Assembly: GCA_004009845.1 (NCBI GenBank)
Contig: RMBW01000034.1
Location: forward strand, 186,001 to 250,000
Reading direction: 5' to 3'
Length of the DNA stretch: 64,000 bases
DNA from: Davidsoniella eucalypti
Taxonomy: Eukaryota > Ascomycota > Sordariomycetes > Microascales > Ceratocystidaceae
In this document: positions 53,662 through 64,000 of the stretch, one piece after another
Layout: each line of letters starts with the position of its first letter
Numbering within the stretch: the first letter of the stretch is position 1
The notes under the pieces: model-generated
What the model was told of the DNA's origin: nothing
Seen by the model: only the letters and a program-made list of their open reading frames with translations
Databases searched by the model: none
Made by a program: the position numbers and the translations under genes

Positions 53662-54966
53662 GGTGAAGGCTTGTTGTGTGCATGTGTGTCCAAGAGTCGA
53701 AGAAAATGCAGCGAGGATAAGATATAATAACTAGGCGTTCAGTAAATAATAGATATATAAATATGACAGGTTGGGTGAAGAATAGCGTAGAGATTCGAAG
53801 GCGTCGATGAGTCCGGTTTGGTATTAGTGGCGGTTAGGATTGTGTAAGTTGCCAAGCTTGGATCGAGTAGCGTAGCTAGACTGATGACCAATCAAGAGAA
53901 CAGCAATAGAGAACGGATAGAACAAAAGAAGAAAGGACGAAGAAAATATATAAGAAAAAATGTGAAGAATAAGAAGCGAAGAAAGCAGCCTGAGCCTGGG
54001 CGCTATAGATTAAAAAAGATTTATCAAAACAAAGACATGTAGTCGAAAGAAAGATACCACAGAATAGAAGAGAAAAAATAAGCAATAAAATCAAGTGGCG
54101 TGGAAGGGACTCGTAATGCGAAGTACGATGACGAGTGCACTAAGCAAGCAGCTGAGCAAAAAAAAAAAAAAAAAAAAAACTACTGCCAGCGGCAAAAAGA
54201 CTGAAAAGAAAAAAAAAGATTAAGAAAAGAACGCACCGACCCAGCCGATATAATGCAGAAATCAGAAATAGAAGGAAGAAACAAAAAGGAAATGAGGACA
54301 GGACGCTTCTCAAAATAGAAGATGAAAAGCAGGCAGTGAAATAAGAGTAAGAAAGTAGAAAAAGAAAAAAAGAAGATGAGAGAAATGAAATTCTCAAAAG
54401 AAAAAGCAAGCGTGTTGTTTTTGAGTCTTTGTCTAGTCGACGCAACTACCGTTTCCGAGTGAAGTCTGAGAGAAAGCCCAAAGGAAACTGCTCTATGCTC
54501 CAGATGCAACGCAGTTGCTACATCTGATGTAGCGCCCGAGTCACGACAATCGCTAACAAGCAGCGTCTCAAAGGCAATACGCCAGACGTCGATCGCTTTC
54601 GCACAGCAAGTTGCTTTGACAAATTGACTGGGAGACAAATACTGTGAGGAAGAAACCACTAGCATCCAAGTAATGCCAACCAACAAAGTTGTATGTGTAG
54701 TTGCTGCCCCTCGGTGGATGGACACAAGATAGGAAACACGATGACACAGGCAAGTGCCGCAGAAACGACAGGGGCATATCCCTCTATACAGGCTCTATAC
54801 AGGTTGGACTACTACTAGGTCGCCCCGCTAAAAGGACCTCTAAGGCCAGCCCATGTCTGCTGAAATGCAACCTTTGTATACAAGGCTGGACTTCTGAATC
54901 TTGTAGTCATCTTTACTGTGCCGGGCAGCCGATTTTAAAAAAATATATATATATTTCATTTTTATG

Positions 54967-54983
54967 AAGGTGGAAATGGAGCT
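54967..54983 (-). repeat. Second copy of the SINE-type 3' terminal motif
   Basis: Exact 17-bp match to 7809-7825, again followed on the minus strand by an AT-rich tail. Sequence beyond the 17 bp does not align, so it would be a 5'-truncated or decayed copy. A 17-bp match by chance within 64 kb is not negligible (roughly one in ten). Confidence 0.3.
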
Positions 54984-56961
54984 CTTATAACAGCACCATC
55001 AAACACTCTTGCTCTCGGTTCTCTTTCTTTCGTTTTTTCTTCTTCTTCTTGCTTCTTGGCGGTTCAATGAAATGCCGGCCTAGCTTGGCAGCCTAGAAAC
55101 TAAGACTCAGATCCGGCCGAATACCCGCACGTCACCAGATAACATCAGACACTCTTCGGCCAAGCGACTATCCGCACAGCCTTCTTGTGCCGTCCAGAAG
55201 CAGAAGAAAGGCAAAAAAGAAGAGGGCGTCTCGGGTTCTAAAAAAGCTAATACTAGTACAGGAAGCTCACTTGTCCAGTATTATTCGCTTATAGCTCGTC
55301 GTTTGCTGAGCCACCAGCAGACAACAAGACTGGCCAAAGACTAAGGCCGTGATGGGCTGAAGCTCCTTTACAGTTAATCTCTTTGGCTATTAAGCTTCCT
55401 CGCTTTGTATTTTTGGTGCTGGCCCTTTTTGTAGATGACAGTCCATGCAGAGAGCTATATCACATTGCTCGTAGCTATAGCCTCCTTCATCCCAAGCTCC
55501 CCAAAGCTATCTATGTATATTCTAGTTTAATGAGTACAAAAATACGTGTAATTGTGCAATAGGGTAATAGATGGGCGTAGGGCATGAATTACAAAGTAAG
55601 CAAAAAAGAAAAGAAAAAAAGCAAGCGTCTAGCCAGGAAGAGTATGCAGAAAATAGAACAGAAGGGTCAGCAACCCATAAACCCAGAAAGTACAGGAAAG
55701 CAGCCATGTTTCAGATGTTGCAAGGCTATGTATGTTCATGGTGGTGTGGATCAAAGAGCTCTCTGTCTATAGGTTTGTTGTAACTACAGATATGCATTAT
55801 ATATGTATATCTCTCTACAAATTGAACCTATTCAGCGGACCTGATCGTTGTACATATATATTGGTTTCCTGATATTGTAAGCTATTTATGCAGCGGCACA
55901 GTCTATTGGGGGAAACAACAGTTACATTTTGCTCTTTGACTATCTTGAATTGTTTTTTTTAATTCATCGACATGTTTTTTCTTAGTCACTAGCCTGCTAT
56001 TGTTCTTCTTTTTCTTTCTACGACCCATCAAGGGAAAAAAAAACAAGATAATTCTCCTAAAGGCTGTGCCGACTTCTACAGCGCTTATAATTATTTATTC
56101 CCCGTTTTCCAGCCTGCTTATTTCTTGGCATGTATGCAACGCCTATCAAAATTCCAGTGACTCAATGGCTGGCAAGATCTTCCGTATCAGGCTTGGCTTA
56201 TCCACCAAGCAATAAAGAACTGATCTATAGTTCTTTTGCGGTGTCTGATGATGGAATGAATGGATGATGCCGCTTCTTAGCTATATTCTTGGCGATTCAA
56301 CAATCCAGATGGCTTCACCATGGCTTTTACACGACAGGATTGTGTGTGTGTGCCTGTTACATATGAAGGAACGAACTGCTTCTCTCAAACTCTGCAATAC
56401 AACTTCTTTCTTGCATCTCGACTATGTGCATCCAGGGAGCTCATCGGCTTGCTAGATCGCCAGCCATACCGGCTCCGATTATGCTAGATTATAGTTTACA
56501 GGGATCCAGGGACAGCAGTCTTTAAGGTCCTGTCTCAAGGTCTGTGGTTTGGTATCTTTATTTCTCCTTCTTGCAAGGTCAAAAGGCTGTGACAACCGGC
56601 TGTGTTTTAAATAATAGGCTATCCATAGTTGAGAAGATCGAGCCACAGATCAGTAATAAGTGAGACTGCTGCCTGACTACAATTAAACAATAGGCAGATA
56701 AATAACGAATAAAAGACAAGCCAAGCCACTTGTCGTTCCCGCAATCCAAGACTTTGCACGTCAGACCGCAACACCAAACAGATCAAAATCGGGTATTTGT
56801 TCAATGTAGACACCTGGACGGGAAGAAGAAGAACAAATGAACAAACAGGAAAAAGGCGGCTGACTTACAGATAGCTCTAAAAGGGATGACGACGCAAAAG
56901 CGGAGAGAAATACAATAACATCATCAGCATCAGCCAAGCCTCTCTAACGACCACAGAGACA

Positions 56962-57004
56962 AGAAAACAACACACTGTATAGAAAACAACACACTGTATA
57001 GAAA
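56962..57004 (+). repeat. 19-bp tandem repeat, 2.25 copies
   Basis: AGAAAACAACACACTGTAT occurs at 56962-56980 and 56981-56999, followed by AGAAA. The copies are identical, suggesting recent slippage. Confidence 0.85.
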
Positions 57005-57899
57005 GCGCTGCTGCTTCTTCTCCTTGTTCTCCGGACCGCTCTTTCGTTTCAATGAATTATGGCCTGACAAACTAACAAGCTTCGATCTTCCTCAAGACTT
57101 CCTCTATACACCACATTGCTTGTTGTCTTTCTCTATCTTCCGCCTTGGCGTCGTCTTGGCAAGCTTGATCTTCATTCTTGGCTCTGCGTCCCTCTTCTCC
57201 TTCAACTTCGCTGACTTTACTATGAGACTTGGCCCGTGTGTTAGCAGCCCCAACAGGTACAGACAGTACCAATAACTATCCAAGGGCCTTTTGCTTCTTA
57301 TTGTAGCTTTAGATTTAATTCATGGGAGTCTACACCTAGACCAAATATAGGGCAAGTTTCTAATAGTGCTACTTCAGGTGGTTACATCGAGCACTAAGCA
57401 CTTTTGCGGGTAGATTCATAGGAGAAGAGAATAAGATCGTAACTGCATAGTGCTCTCGTTTTAGCAGAGTGGTCGATCACTATAACGGCCTGGCTCATGC
57501 TGATTACATATTAGCTTGCAGGCTACTAATCTTTAAATCGCAACCCTATTGATTAGTTAAACATGCTGTAAGTTTCCCTTTTTTTAGTATAGCCAGAACA
57601 TTCCTATAATTGAATCACAGTAAGAAATACCAAGGCTCTATCCTGCCACTACCAAGAGAGTTGACGGCTTCGTTTCACAGTCCTAACCGGACAGCAGACA
57701 ACACAAGAGTCCCAAGTTTTATTGTTTGCTTGGCACCAGATAAACCATGGCAAAAAAGGTATGTGGTCGTCATTATCACGCTCTTCGTTCTTCTTTCTTC
57801 TTGTTTTTCTACCACTCCCTTCTTTGACATCAAGAAACAGAATAGGAAAAAAGAAAAAAAAGAAGAAAAAAAAGAGCTGAGCCTCGATAGCTTGCGTTT

Positions 57900-58253
57900 T
57901 CACAGGCAACACCAGCCCCATTTCCCTGTGAGCCGATAAGCATCTGACTTGGCTATGTCACAGTAGGCACAAATAACAAATAATTCTCGATCAAGAATTC
58001 CGGTACCAGCCCCGGAATGTTCGTACTTTGGCTTCGGTACCCCAATCTTATGCCGTAAGCTCTTCTTCACCTTCTTGTTTGATACTGGAAGGGTATTATG
58101 TCCGCATTGCTTGTCCGCTGGCAAATATTGTTCCAGCGGCGTAATAATGTATGACATAGGTAGGTAAGTATTATTTCTAACGGTTAAAACCGGCGGACGA
58201 GGGACATAAAAATCCCTTTTCTTGTCGAAGATGGACGAAGTGGCTGTGAACAT
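57900..58253 (-). CDS. Unrecognised 117-codon ORF
   Basis: An ATG at 58253 opens 117 codons on the minus strand with a stop close upstream in frame. The product has a mixed composition with paired cysteines near the end (VICAYC and GWCCL), no signal peptide and no motif I recognise. It is flanked by long non-coding DNA. It may be a small orphan gene, an old insertion or a chance frame. Confidence 0.15.
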   Translation of the reverse strand: MFTATSSIFDKKRDFYVPRPPVLTVRNNTYLPMSYIITPLEQYLPADKQCGHNTLPVSNKKVKKSLRHKIGVPKPKYEHSGAGTGILDRELFVICAYCDIAKSDAYRLTGKWGWCCL

Positions 58254-59143
58254 CTTCGTTCAATACATTCAACCGCCAGGCTTCAATCCTACTGTGATGG
58301 GATACCTCATCAGTAGTACGTACCACAATTGATCCAGCTGATGGGGTCTTATACTACATCGAGAATCTAAGAATCCTTCTTTTCGGTGAGCCTGCTATTC
58401 AAGAGTTAAATCTAGGCAAAATCGAATCCTGAGAGTCGTTTGTTGAGCATATTATTTTTTCCTGTCCATCCGAGTTGCCCTGGTTGGCCTCTCAACACGG
58501 GTTTACATTGTTCCAGTATCAGAAAATCATGGCTGAAGGGACAAAAAGGAAACTTTCTTCTATCTTCTCAAACTAAAGGGCCAACGAAAAAGGTGTATAA
58601 AACAAAACAAATCTATCACCATCATCATGATTACATTCCCAACCTTCAGACTAAAACATATCAGGATACAATAATATCTGACAGTTGATATAACATGATC
58701 GAAGTTATGTTTCCGGTAACGTGGACAGGAAAAGAAATATCATGAAGTTGTGTCTGTCAGTCAGAATATCAGGAAAAAAAATATATAACGGATTTCTCAA
58801 AGAAGAATGGCCCTAGTAAAGAAACTATAAGCAAGAATCCCAAAGTTCTATGAAGGAAATAAAATAAAAATAAGGCGTCAGTCACTTTTACCAATAGATT
58901 GTGCATGAGTTGTCGTAAGCCTTTCGTCCTTTCTGTTTTTCTTTTTCCATTTTAGTCTTGTTTTAAAAACAGGAAGAAAAAAAATATAGTTAGAAGGATA
59001 CTAGTATGCAATTCATTTTTTCAATTATTGTTCTTTGAAGAGCAAAACTTTCACTGTTTTCAAATACAAACCTTTGAAGTCTTGGTTACAGCTACTGGAA
59101 ACAAGTAACATATTACACAAACTTTCGTAAACTTTAATTAATA

Positions 59144-59173
59144 TTAACCCTATAGTAGACGCAATAGGGTTAA
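59144..59173. repeat. AGGGTTAA inverted repeat
   Basis: TTAACCCTAT (59144-59153) and ATAGGGTTAA (59164-59173) form perfect 10-bp arms around the 10-bp spacer AGTAGACGCA. The site is about 560 bp beyond the VPS18 stop codon. It is the longest dyad of the AGGGTTA family here. Confidence 0.65.
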
Positions 59174-59732
59174 CATACACTATCTTAGTCTAAACGAAGC
59201 TTCGGCCTTTTCAGATTTGATTAGCAACGCCAAGACGGCCCCGTGAGACGTAACAGATGGAAAGATGAAATAGGTATATACTAGGAATGTCAATAATTGT
59301 ATAGAGAAAGCATTGATTATGGTGAACCCACGCAAGTTACATGGTAATAGGAGAAATGTAGAGAATGCTCAACAACAAGCATACGAAAACTTTCGAACGG
59401 ATGTTAGATCAAATATATGTATATTCATATAGAAACGGCGCGGAAAATAAAGCTATGGGGAAATTATATATTGAAAACCCATATCATCGCCACAACAGAA
59501 AAAAAAAAAAAGGTGAGACGGTAAAGGAAGACAAAAAGAAGAGAACGAGGTATCAGTATCTCAATCATCAATGCATAGACAGCATGTCCATAGAAAACGT
59601 GAAAAGAACAATATGACAACGCAAAAGAGAGGGGAAAAAAGAGAAAAAAAGGGAACCTGTATACGAACAAGATACAATCAGCATTGACAAGAGGTCAAAA
59701 ATAAAGAAGATGTATAAAAAACCCCCGCCGTT

Positions 59733-62726
59733 TTACAAAGCCCATGACGACTGATCCTCATCCTGCGCAACAAACGGCTCATCGATTCGTTTGATCGCAA
59801 ACTCACTACATAGGATACACGCCGAAGCTACCAACCCATCAAGTTCGGCGACCAAGGCTTCACGACGCGGACCCGTGACTAAGCCACGGCTAACTTGGAC
59901 CTGAAGTTCCTTGATGCGAGAACTAACGGCCATACCCGACATCTCGAGAACTTTCTTGCCGAGACAGTCGGAGTGAAAGGCGTGTTGGCATGGAAAGACG
60001 AAGAACTGACGGCTGAGTAGTGGCAGTCCACACGTATAACATTTCTCGCCCGGCTCGACAATGGCGTAACGGTGATCGAGTGCGAGAATATCGCATTTGA
60101 TATTGGCGGCAGTAGCAGCAGCCTCGTCCATTTCGGCCTTGAGAGCCTCGATGTTGCGCGAGTAGTCTTCCAAGGCCGCACAGATCTCCTCCTTGAAATC
60201 GTCAATCACGACAAAATCTGGGAAGAAGGGAATCAAGTCTTCAATTTTGAGAAGATCACAGCGCTTGAGGAACTCAATGGCCGTCTTGATGCCGCTGCCG
60301 TGGGACTGAGATATGACTTTGCGGGCTACGGCAAGCCATAGCTTTTTGCGAAGGATAGGGTTGTCGATGGGCCGATCTGCGATTACTGAGGCTAGCTCGA
60401 TTTCGCCGTGTGAGAGGGCTAGATCTACGGCTTGTAAATACTGGCCCATGTTGGTGTAAATGTGTACACATGAAAGCGTGCGATGATGCTGTATACAGAG
60501 ACGCAGGGCAAAGTCTGGGTCAAAGTGAGGTTCCTCACCCTGTGACTCTAGATATGCCAACAGGGCAGATTCATCTTTGGCAGAATTTGATGCGTATACT
60601 GACACAAGTGTGTTGTGAACAGCAGCATCGCAAGAATCAAGCTGGTTAACCACATATAGCAGATATCTCACTGCTTGGTTCTGTGCGGGCTGACCGGTGA
60701 AGTTTCGGTTATACTCGAGTAGGGCTGGTATCAGCCTCCGGGTCTTTAGGTCTGGATGGCGCATGAGGATCTCGACCATATCAGTGGCCACGTTTGCTAA
60801 CAACACACTGCTATACTTGTAGAAGACCTCAGGGTCTGTTTGTTTCTTGAGCACGCCAAGGACTTTATCCCAGCGTTCTCGTTGCACCCAGTACTTAAGT
60901 ACGTAGTTGTAATCATTGAGAGACTCGGCAAAGAAGAGAAGCTCGGCTTCTCTGCCATGGCTGCCAATGATGTCGTAGACTGTTTGCTTGTCGAGGACAT
61001 CTTTGTATCTCATAACAAAGCTTTCGTATTCTTTACGCGTGGTCTTGACTAGATCTTGTGTATGAGAGGCATCGAGGGCCTCGACTGAGTCTGTTTGTGC
61101 AAGGGCATCGTCTTCTAGAGTATTAAGGTGTGCCATGAATAACTCTACAATCCATGATGCCATCATGACACGTTGCATGACGGCAGCCTTTTTGGATAGC
61201 GCGAGTTTAGTCAAAAGATATTTACGCAGGGAATTTGTTTCAGCTACATCGATGAAGCCGAGAGCCACCTCTTCAAATGCCTTGTTGCTCCGTCCGTAGA
61301 TATCCGCGGCCTCCGAATATTGACCCTTCTTCATCAAGAAGTCGCCGTATGCAGTTGCCACTGTTTCCTTTTGGTGTGGTGTCCTTGCATATCGCATCGC
61401 CGCCGGATACTGTTGAGTCTTCATCATGATTTGCCATACATTACGGTCCTCGTCACGGACCACGATCTCGAAAATCTCTGACGGAGTGAACAGCCAGAAT
61501 GTGTTCTTTTGCACGTCTACAGAGAACCCAATAGCGGCCTCGCCAGAATCAAGCACCACCTGGTTGTATACGATATCGCCAGTCAGGCGATTGGTAATGA
61601 CGACTCGTGAGCCAACCAGGGCGACCACATGCCACTGTGTCAATGCGATGGCATCGATAGCACCAGACCGCTTTCCTGCTGCCTCTACAAGCTGCGCCAT
61701 GGACAGAAGCTTCGAAGCGCTATACACATAGCTGCCAAGTTCTTGCGATGGCGGTGACTGTAGCAGTTTGCCATGGAAGATGCCCTGGGATGATAGCCAA
61801 GCGAACACACGCTCATGAACTTCATCGTCGTGCGGGCTAGTGGCGGGCAAATCGGGGGACACGGCTAGCGCTGATGCAGAGGGTTGTCCCGGTGCCGAGT
61901 TCTGGATATCGTGAACGGTGGGCTGTTCAGCTTCGAATAGGCGAGTGTATATCGATCCAACGCTGTCATGCGTAAGGCCAACCTTGCCAACTAGGTGGAA
62001 CAGGCGAGTCTGGGTGCCGACCAACACTCGTCTAGTATCCACATCGAGACTATCAACCCACAGGCCGGTCACGGGTCCGTCGGGCATCTTGTGCAGGGTC
62101 TTGAGGTTCTTGATATCCTTCTTACTAGACGAGTCAATAAAGACCTCGTAGATGTTGCCATCTGAGGCTCCAATGAGGATCTCGCGGGTCGATGCGGTGG
62201 GCAGCGATGGGCTCCATGCGATAGTCTCGATAGAAACACCCCGCAGACGGCTCAGTAGCCGCGGGGTCTTGGTCTGGGAATGGAGATAGTAGTTTTCGCC
62301 CAGCGATGTACATATGAATAGGTGCGAGGCGGTAGGATCGAGGAACATACGGCGAATGACGCCGACTTCGGATGCCTTCTTAGGCAGATCGATATCTAGA
62401 TAGAGATAGGAAAGCGGTTAGCCAAGGTACGTCATCGAGCGGGCCGGAAAAGTGAGCTCCAAGGCGCCGAGAAAGACAAAAAAAAAGACGTCCATACCGT
62501 CGATATCTTCGGGTTTATTCAAGTCTATGCGCAGGATACGGCCATTAGAAAGCGCCAAAACTAGCACGTTATTCGCGACCTGGGCAGCAACAAAATCGCC
62601 GGCGATGGAGAACTGCATCTGTACGCGTTCGACGATGAACATAGGCAGCTGGCCGGCCTCCAGGTCCATCTGGTCCATGCCCAGCTCCAGGCCAGACTCG
62701 GCGGCAAAGCCGTCTTGGTAGGACAT
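59733..62726 (-). CDS. VPS18: Vacuolar sorting protein Vps18/Pep3
   Basis: Vps18 is a class C core subunit shared by the HOPS and CORVET tethers that drive endosome and vacuole fusion. Exons 62726-62498 and 62395-59733 give 964 codons (963 aa), the normal family length. An N-terminal beta-propeller region (the Pep3/Vps18 domain) covers roughly the first 400 residues. It is followed by an alpha-solenoid with clathrin-repeat character and a C-terminal RING-like zinc domain: CYTCG near 860, FPCQHAFHSDC, and CILC near 936. Junction codons G|AT restore the acidic DIDDIDLPKK segment. The 102-nt intron contains an in-frame stop. Upstream are three AGGGTTA motifs and an ATG-TGA minimal uORF. Confidence 0.95.
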
Positions 62727-62898
62727 GATGTCGGGGGTTATGATGGAAATAACGGAGTCAATTAGCGGGCGGAAATATCGGGCTGCGATGCGATGCGATC
62801 CGTTGCGCTCACATCTGCTCAGGCACGGCTTAGCTGCGATGAGCTCACCTGGGGAGCTTCAGCCGAAAGGTAGAGAGCTTGGCCTGGGTTAGCGCACA

Positions 62899-62986
62899 AG
62901 GGTTAGAGGTTGCCGTCGAACAAGAGGTGTGTACATTTTAGTAAGCTGGTACAAGTTGCCACTTAAGGGTTAACACTCCAGGGTTA
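62899..62986 (+). promoter_or_regulatory. AGGGTTA cluster upstream of VPS18
   Basis: Three AGGGTTA heptamers in the same orientation (62899-62905, 62966-62972, 62980-62986), with a GGGTTA just before the first. They lie about 170-260 bp upstream of the VPS18 start, a plausible promoter position. Confidence 0.45.
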
Positions 62987-63858
62987 GCCAGATGGAAGAT
63001 AGGTATCATTTTAACACTAGGTGGAGTCCTTTTTCGAAGGCTCACTTATAATATCGTCAAGACCCTCTTTTCCAATTAAAGAAAAATATCAAGCCACAAC
63101 GTTATACAAATAGTTCTAGAAGTGTTTGTATCTTTGTATTTTTTTTTGTACAAATGTATATTTTTATTTTATTTTAGTCTTTCTTATCAAAAGGCAGCAA
63201 AGTATCACGAAATACTCCCGGAACAAAATTGTGTCTTTCTCGGCAGATAGCGGAAGAACTTTACAGCCTAGCCAGGGCTTTTATCATAGATTTTATTGTT
63301 TATATGCTGCATTGATGTTCCGGTTCGATTTCGTGACATTGAGAAATTGCGTGTTTGCAATGCAGCGGTCTGGCGATTCTTTAGGCGCTCTAGGACGATC
63401 TGATCTGCCCACTAAGTCTCGAAACAGGTCGACGCACAAGCCGAGTTGCTTACTACAGGATGGACGAATACTCCTTTTTGGCGAGTTATTTACTTGTATT
63501 AGCGTATAGGCTTCAGTCCAGAGACACACGGAAAGAAAATAGAGAAAATACTGAGAAACCTCCCGTTCGTCGGCGTTTCGGGAAGGCTAATTTTCCAGGC
63601 CTAACGCCGAGATATAGACGAAGCTAGCAAAGAGGCTTGGTTGTTTGTTTCCTAAGAAGGGTAAAGTGGTTTCTTTTCTAGTATAACTAGTCATAAATAG
63701 AACATAAGAAGGCTTTTCTCTTGCTTACTGCTTACTAGTGTCAGTCAGGATAACAAAAACCAAGGGCTGGACAAGACTATCGAACTTCGAAAAGAAGCCG
63801 GATGGCAGGAGTACGGAAGGAAGCCAGATCAACACTGAGCCCGTCTAGGTACATGTGT

Positions 63859-63898
63859 ACGAGACTACGAGACTACGAGACTACAAGACTACAAGACT
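63859..63898 (+). repeat. 8-bp tandem repeat, 5 copies
   Basis: Three ACGAGACT units are followed by two ACAAGACT units, in perfect 8-bp register. A simple minisatellite with no coding context. Confidence 0.9.
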
Positions 63899-64000
63899 CA
63901 CGACTTAGGTATGTGTGAACACATCACCATGAGGTGAAGGACGGGTTGAGCGACATATGAATGCGTAAATGCATGCGGATGAGTCTCCTGTGCTGGCAGT

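Larger units (their letters stand above)
53662..59732. other. 6-kb region without a supported gene
   Basis: No recognisable gene. It contains an A22 tract at 54158-54179, the 17-bp SINE-type 3' end at 54967-54983, a 19-bp tandem repeat at 56962-57004, an unrecognised 117-codon frame (57900-58253, minus) and the AGGGTTA inverted repeat at 59144-59173. The purine-rich stretch at 53900-54450 explains several long but meaningless minus-strand frames. Confidence 0.45.
62727..64000. other. VPS18 upstream region and right end
   Basis: No gene is seen. Within 260 bp of the VPS18 start lie AGGGTTA motifs at 62899-62905, 62966-62972 and 62980-62986, and an ATG-TGA minimal upstream ORF at 62814-62809 (minus). 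An 8-bp tandem repeat lies at 63859-63898. Confidence 0.5.

Noticed and set aside
54180..54725. Long minus-strand frame of about 180 codons
   Set aside because: It is a product of purine-rich sequence giving Phe/Leu/Ser-rich translation, with no motif, and half of it is low complexity.
55100..55350. Lys-rich open frame as a transposase remnant
   Set aside because: No DDE or DNA-binding motif is visible and no terminal inverted repeats were found.
57072..57272. Charged minus-strand frame resembling a coiled coil
   Set aside because: No ATG, and the Glu/Lys/Asp-rich translation follows from the pyrimidine-rich + strand.

Overview
The window is nuclear DNA from an ascomycete fungus, most likely a filamentous one (Pezizomycotina). 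The evidence is short spliceosomal introns with GTAAGT, GTATGT or GTGAGT donors, a pentafunctional AROM gene, a Ste11-type MAPKKK with SAM and Ras-association domains, an Hsp104 disaggregase, a Vps18/Pep3 and a GPI-type aspartic protease. I cannot name the class or genus. Genes are sparse: eleven recognisable protein genes in 64 kb, separated by long, AT-rich, homopolymer-rich intergenic DNA. No intact transposon, rRNA, functional tRNA or CRISPR array was found.

Layout. 1-12.3 kb has no gene I can support, but holds a tRNA-headed SINE-like element near 7.8-8.2 kb. 12.3-25.2 kb is a dense island: tryptophanyl-tRNA synthetase (-), SBDS/Sdo1 (+), ribosomal protein S18 (-), Hsp104 (-), mL67/Mhr1 (+) and a sulfotransferase-family gene (-). 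Five of these six act in translation or protein quality control. 25.2-39 kb holds only prephenate dehydratase (-, 29.1-30.5 kb). 39-47.5 kb holds the MAPKKK STE11 (+) and, convergent to it, AROM (-). 47.5-59.7 kb is sparse, with one secreted yapsin-like aspartic protease (-, 52.2-53.7 kb). 59.7-62.7 kb holds VPS18 (-). The last 1.3 kb is non-coding.

Gene models were rebuilt by hand from splice signals and reading frame. All give whole-codon totals: WRS 493 aa from 11 exons with a 12-nt microexon, S18 156 aa from 5 exons with a 9-nt microexon, Mhr1 237 aa, sulfotransferase-like 307 aa, Pha2 361 aa, Ste11 897 aa, AROM 1603 aa, protease 480 aa, Vps18 963 aa, Sdo1 321 aa and Hsp104 922 aa. AROM, prephenate dehydratase and TrpRS all concern aromatic amino acids, and each has Gcn4/Cpc1-type TGASTC cores upstream. 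That may indicate shared general amino acid control, but the genes are not adjacent and similar cores occur elsewhere.

The most unusual signals are five non-coding sites carrying paired AGGGTTA (telobox-like) motifs, two of them near-perfect inverted repeats; a candidate tRNA-derived SINE and a second tRNA-like relic; very small exons; a prephenate dehydratase lacking the Arg of the usual TRF motif; and a stop-free 3n intron in STE11. I did not find a clear new multi-gene system.
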